Shown here: positions 41,573 to 44,293 of the stretch, piece after piece
Position numbering within the stretch: position 1 is the stretch's first letter
Layout: every line of letters begins with the position of its first letter
Source of the DNA: a virus
Length of the DNA stretch: 44,293 nucleotides
IMG/VR virus record: IMGVR_UViG_3300050821_009382
Location: 1 to 44,293 of that record
Direction: 5' to 3' (one strand)
Notes under the pieces: model-generated
Seen by the model: the letters and a program-made list of their open reading frames with translations, nothing else
Database searches by the model: none
What the model was told of the DNA's origin: nothing
Program-made: the position numbers and the translations under genes

Positions 41573-41890
41573 ATGCTTCACATCTTAGGTCACAGCGACG
41601 ATGTAGTGTGCATCGAGGGAGATGTCAATGATGAAATCTCTCCAGGTCGCACAATCACGGTGGGAACATCTATGCAGGGGATGTACGTTAAGTTAGCGTA
41701 CTCTCCGAAACCCCACAACAACGCATGCTGGCGCGGATACATCCAACAAATCGGAGAAGGCGTCCCGATGTTCCCGTGTGAGGTTGGCGTAACAGACAGT
41801 GGTTATTCGGTGCTATTCACCATCTATTGTCCTCCAGGAACTCCTGTCACCGTGGGAAAGCGCGTCCTCAACGCAAAGGTTGCACCGTGA
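41573..41890 (+). CDS. Small unknown beta-rich protein
   Basis: 105 residues, predicted mostly strands, with a CPPGTPVTVGKRVLNAKV end. The ribosome site is weak. It is coupled by GTGA to the following glycosyltransferase. No family recognised. Confidence 0.6.
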   Translation: MLHILGHSDDVVCIEGDVNDEISPGRTITVGTSMQGMYVKLAYSPKPHNNACWRGYIQQIGEGVPMFPCEVGVTDSGYSVLFTIYCPPGTPVTVGKRVLNAKVAP

Positions 41891-42816
41891 AAGTCTATCT
41901 CAATCGTCAAATCGTCCAGGGACCTTACGGAGGAGGAAATCTCTTCGTCAAGGCGTACTACGAATTTGCAGAAAAGACGCATGGTGTGAAACTGCAAATT
42001 GACCAGACGATGCGCATCAATCCTGAAGTCATCCTGCTCGCAGGCTTAGCCAATGAAGGGCCGCGTGCCATCAGCGCTGACCAGGCAATCATGTGGAAGA
42101 TGTACAATCCTGGGTGCAAAATCGTGCTTCGGGTCAATGAGAACGACGCCCGCAAGGGCACTCACGGCATGGACGCCATGTTGCTCAAAGTCTCAGAGCA
42201 CATCGATGGAACCGTCTTCGTTTCTAAGTGGCTTCAGGATTACTTCGTCACCCGTGGATGGGCGTGTCCCAATCAGACCGTGATTCACAATGGCGTTCAA
42301 CGGACGGTCTTCAAGCCTGGCGTCAAATTCAATGACGGTAAATCTCACATCGTCGCACATCATTGGAGCGATAACGTAATGAAAGGGCATGCTACGTACG
42401 AACGTATCGATAAGTTTGTCGGTGAGAATCCTGACAAGTTTGCTTTCACCTACATCGGGCGCCACCAGTGCGATTTCAAGCACACCACTGTCGTCCGTCC
42501 ACTTCACGGAAGGGCGTTGGGGGAAGAGCTCGGCAAACACGACATTTACATATCAGCCAGCGTCTTCGAGCCGGGACCCAATCATGTGCTCGAGGCGCTG
42601 GCGTGTGAACTTCCGACCTACGTACACATCAACGGCGGTGGCGCCGCTGAGTTCGCGTGTGTCGACCATGCCTTTCTTGGATGGGAACAGCTTGAATCCA
42701 TCCTGAATAGTGGGGTACACATCCCAAACACCGCCATTGCGCTTCAATCGTGGCCTGACTGCATCAAAGAGTATAATGACTTTTTGGAGCAGACATGGAA
42801 AGCAAACACCCCGTAG
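41887..42816 (+). CDS. GT4-type glycosyltransferase
   Basis: 309 residues from GTG 41887 (an in-frame ATG at 41827 lies inside the upstream gene). GT-B features: GPYGGGNLFVKAYYEF near the N-terminus, TVFVSKWLQDYF, VIHNGVQRTVF, HHWSDNVMKGH (phosphate-binding region) and SASVFEPGPNHVLEALACEL, the C-terminal donor-binding E-x7-E. The NG and GP-E patterns are typical of GT4. It overlaps the next gene by 22 bases. Confidence 0.87.
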   Translation: MKVYLNRQIVQGPYGGGNLFVKAYYEFAEKTHGVKLQIDQTMRINPEVILLAGLANEGPRAISADQAIMWKMYNPGCKIVLRVNENDARKGTHGMDAMLLKVSEHIDGTVFVSKWLQDYFVTRGWACPNQTVIHNGVQRTVFKPGVKFNDGKSHIVAHHWSDNVMKGHATYERIDKFVGENPDKFAFTYIGRHQCDFKHTTVVRPLHGRALGEELGKHDIYISASVFEPGPNHVLEALACELPTYVHINGGGAAEFACVDHAFLGWEQLESILNSGVHIPNTAIALQSWPDCIKEYNDFLEQTWKANTP

Positions 42817-43181
42817 GACACGTTCGATTTGCAGATTTGTTGGCATCGCGCATCAGCGCGGTCGTCAAAAAGCGTCAAGGCGAATCTTTGACGCCTGAAT
42901 TGATGCGTTCAATGCGCGAAGACATCCGCGCAACGATTGGAGGCATCTTCGCCAAAAGTTCAAGAAGTCTTGATGAACGCACAGTGGTGTGGCTCACCAA
43001 CCAGTACTTCAAGGGACTACAAATCAACCAGAACATCAGCATGAATGACCTGGTCGTCATGAACGAGTACAATCTGTCTCAGTTGCCGTATACTGACATT
43101 CAGTTGCTACGCAATCTGTTTGACCAAACGAGCCTTGCGGACGAACTGAACGAAGAGTACAAGCGAAGGAGCGCCTCATGA
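42795..43181 (+). CDS. Unknown helical protein, paralogue of the next gene
   Basis: 128 residues, all helical by appearance. GGAG lies five bases before ATG 42795. Its second half (WLTNQYFKGLQIN and LNEEYKRRSA at the end) parallels the next protein, suggesting duplication. No function assigned. Confidence 0.65.
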   Translation: MESKHPVGHVRFADLLASRISAVVKKRQGESLTPELMRSMREDIRATIGGIFAKSSRSLDERTVVWLTNQYFKGLQINQNISMNDLVVMNEYNLSQLPYTDIQLLRNLFDQTSLADELNEEYKRRSAS

Positions 43182-43558
43182 AGCCGGGAGAAACGCACAA
43201 ACAGATTGCAAAATTGTTAGACGCTCGATTGGCTTCACTCGTCAAGGTCAATCCATCGGAACAACTTGCACTCAATCTGGTCGCCTGTACTGACATCTAC
43301 ACTACCGTCTTTGAGACGTTGGTCGAGGTCATCGAAGAAGCACAGATTCCCATTGACAACGAAGCTATGAACTACTTGGCACAGTCCTACTATGATGGCG
43401 TGCTCATCAATGGGCGACAAGAGCTCGACCCAGACATTTTCAGCCAGCGCGCGAAGCTTGAAAATATCGAGACCAAACAGCTCGCCTTGTTGGCAGTCAT
43501 CTTGTTCGGAACTGACTTTGTCAAGCCCATCATCGAAGAAGTCAAGCGCCGAGCATGA
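43178..43558 (+). CDS. Unknown helical protein, paralogue of the preceding gene
   Basis: 126 residues. It starts by ATGA overlap with a GGAG site. The second half (YLAQSYYDGVLIN and IIEEVKRRA at the end) lines up with the preceding protein. Coupled by ATGA to the following gene. No function assigned. Confidence 0.65.
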   Translation: MKPGETHKQIAKLLDARLASLVKVNPSEQLALNLVACTDIYTTVFETLVEVIEEAQIPIDNEAMNYLAQSYYDGVLINGRQELDPDIFSQRAKLENIETKQLALLAVILFGTDFVKPIIEEVKRRA

Positions 43559-43857
43559 ATCGATTGCCTGGCATTGACTATGATTGCACTGACAGCAATG
43601 TTGATGACATCGACGTAGTCTACGACACCATCGATGAGATGCTGCGTCATGGGAAGAAGCTCGTCCAAATTGATGACCTGCTGGGACGCGTCGACGTTTC
43701 TAAATTGTCAATCGTTTTGATGTTGAGTTATCTGACGATTACGGCGAGCGCAAGTTCACTGTTGCCAAATCGACGCGCGCTGTACGAACGCATCCATGTA
43801 CGTTTGACGATAATTGACCCAGAAAGAGTGGACGATTTGCTCCACGGACTATTCTGA
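43555..43857 (+). CDS. Unknown helical protein
   Basis: 100 residues with an acidic N-terminus (DCTDSNVDDIDVVYD) and helices (VDVSKLSIVLMLSYLTITAS) that look weakly like the two preceding proteins. Coupled at both ends (ATGA before, TGATG after). It could be a subunit partner of its neighbours. Confidence 0.6.
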   Translation: MNRLPGIDYDCTDSNVDDIDVVYDTIDEMLRHGKKLVQIDDLLGRVDVSKLSIVLMLSYLTITASASSLLPNRRALYERIHVRLTIIDPERVDDLLHGLF

Positions 43858-44293
43858 TGCGAATTCACTTTGACAACGTCAACTTTGAGTCAGCGTCAGG
43901 TCCCAACACATTTGCGGGTCGATTGGCTCGTAAGTTGTTTGAGTTAGGTCACGAAGTGGTGTTCGAAAGCACTCTCGCAGACCTGTCGTTGGTCTTCATT
44001 GAACCGACAGGGAAACCGCTGGCGCCCAAAATCGTCCAGCGCCTCGATGGCATCTGGTTTCGCCCACAAGATTTTCACACCAAAAATGTAGGAATCAAAT
44101 CACTGTATGAACGAGCTGACGCCGTCGTGTGGCAGTCAAAGTTTGACCGCTCAATGACGACTAAACATTGGGGAATGCCAGGTTTATCTCGAGATTACGG
44201 GTGTATCGTGCCTGAGATGTTAGACCTTGTTATTAATAACGGAATCGACTGCACGCCCATCAGGGAAATTACCATTCCACGACTGGCTGAGAT
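43857..44293 (+). CDS. GT4-type glycosyltransferase, C-terminus cut by window edge
   Basis: Open from ATG 43857 (TGATG overlap) to the right edge, 145 codons. The N-terminal GT-B pattern is clear: SGPNTFAGRLARKLFELGHE, then SLVFIEPTGK, KIVQRLDGIWFRP and ADAVVWQSKFD. VINNGID near the end corresponds to the hinge NG motif. It is a fourth glycosyltransferase gene of this cassette. The loop before VINNGID is longer than I would expect (GLSRDYGCIVPEMLDL), which may be normal variation. Confidence 0.8.
   Translation, partial: MRIHFDNVNFESASGPNTFAGRLARKLFELGHEVVFESTLADLSLVFIEPTGKPLAPKIVQRLDGIWFRPQDFHTKNVGIKSLYERADAVVWQSKFDRSMTTKHWGMPGLSRDYGCIVPEMLDLVINNGIDCTPIREITIPRLAE

Noticed and set aside
44160-44293. 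Intein or insertion near the end of the partial glycosyltransferase
   Set aside because: The VINNGID motif appears downstream in frame, as expected for GT4, and no intein block A is present.
1-44293. CRISPR arrays, tRNA genes, insertion sequences, rho-independent terminators
   Set aside because: I scanned the intergenic gaps by eye and saw no repeat-spacer arrays, cloverleaf-like segments, transposase frames or GC hairpins followed by a T run; gaps are short (none above about 200 bases).

Overview
This window is part of the genome of a large, tailed, T4-like (myovirus-type) bacteriophage. The evidence is a T4 gp17-type large terminase, a gp46/gp47 (Rad50/Mre11) recombination pair, a gp61/DnaG-type primase, a gp4-like head-completion nuclease, a RuvC-like resolvase and a long block of very large virion proteins. 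Many neighbouring genes overlap by ATGA, GTGA or TGATG. No ribosomal, tRNA or host housekeeping genes are visible. The host cannot be deduced from the sequence.

Layout. From 1 to about 27.3 kb every convincing gene is on the minus strand. In transcription order (high to low coordinate) it runs: a PhoH-type PIN-ATPase; a virion/tail block (24877-25896, 22330-24873, 18182-22333, 16206-18185, 15332-16048, 13136-14425); a small kinase-like protein; a two-helix membrane protein; another large virion protein with a LamG-like region; the gp4-like nuclease; then a DNA-processing block (resolvase, primase, Mre11, Rad50); two small unknown genes; the large terminase; and a truncated gene at the left edge. 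From 27.4 to 35.9 kb gene directions are mixed. This part holds a sigma-region-4-like regulator, an Hc1 histone-like protein, an XPD/DinG-type helicase broken into two genes by a split intein, a ClpP-type protease, a strongly diverged GroEL-like chaperonin and several unknowns. From 36.1 kb to the right edge all genes are on the plus strand. They form a compact glycan-modification cassette (four glycosyltransferase genes and a SAM methyltransferase) mixed with small unknown proteins.

The most striking locus is 28606-31413. The helicase is encoded as an N-terminal part ending in an N-intein and a separate C-terminal part starting with a C-intein. A VSR-like homing endonuclease gene lies exactly between them. 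This 'fractured gene' arrangement is known for a few other phage-type genes, but I do not know it for an XPD/DinG helicase. Three other whole endonuclease genes lie in the window (GIY-YIG, VSR-like, HNH/endonuclease VII-like), along with a 50-codon NUMOD1-like remnant, so homing elements have repeatedly invaded this genome.

Other unusual points: the Mre11/Rad50 boundary is displaced, so the Mre11 C-terminal region is translated as part of the Rad50 gene; the chaperonin appears to have lost two of GroEL's three catalytic aspartates; a kinase-like protein carries an N-terminal leader resembling a T4 capsid-targeting sequence; and one virion gene appears to start with ATC.
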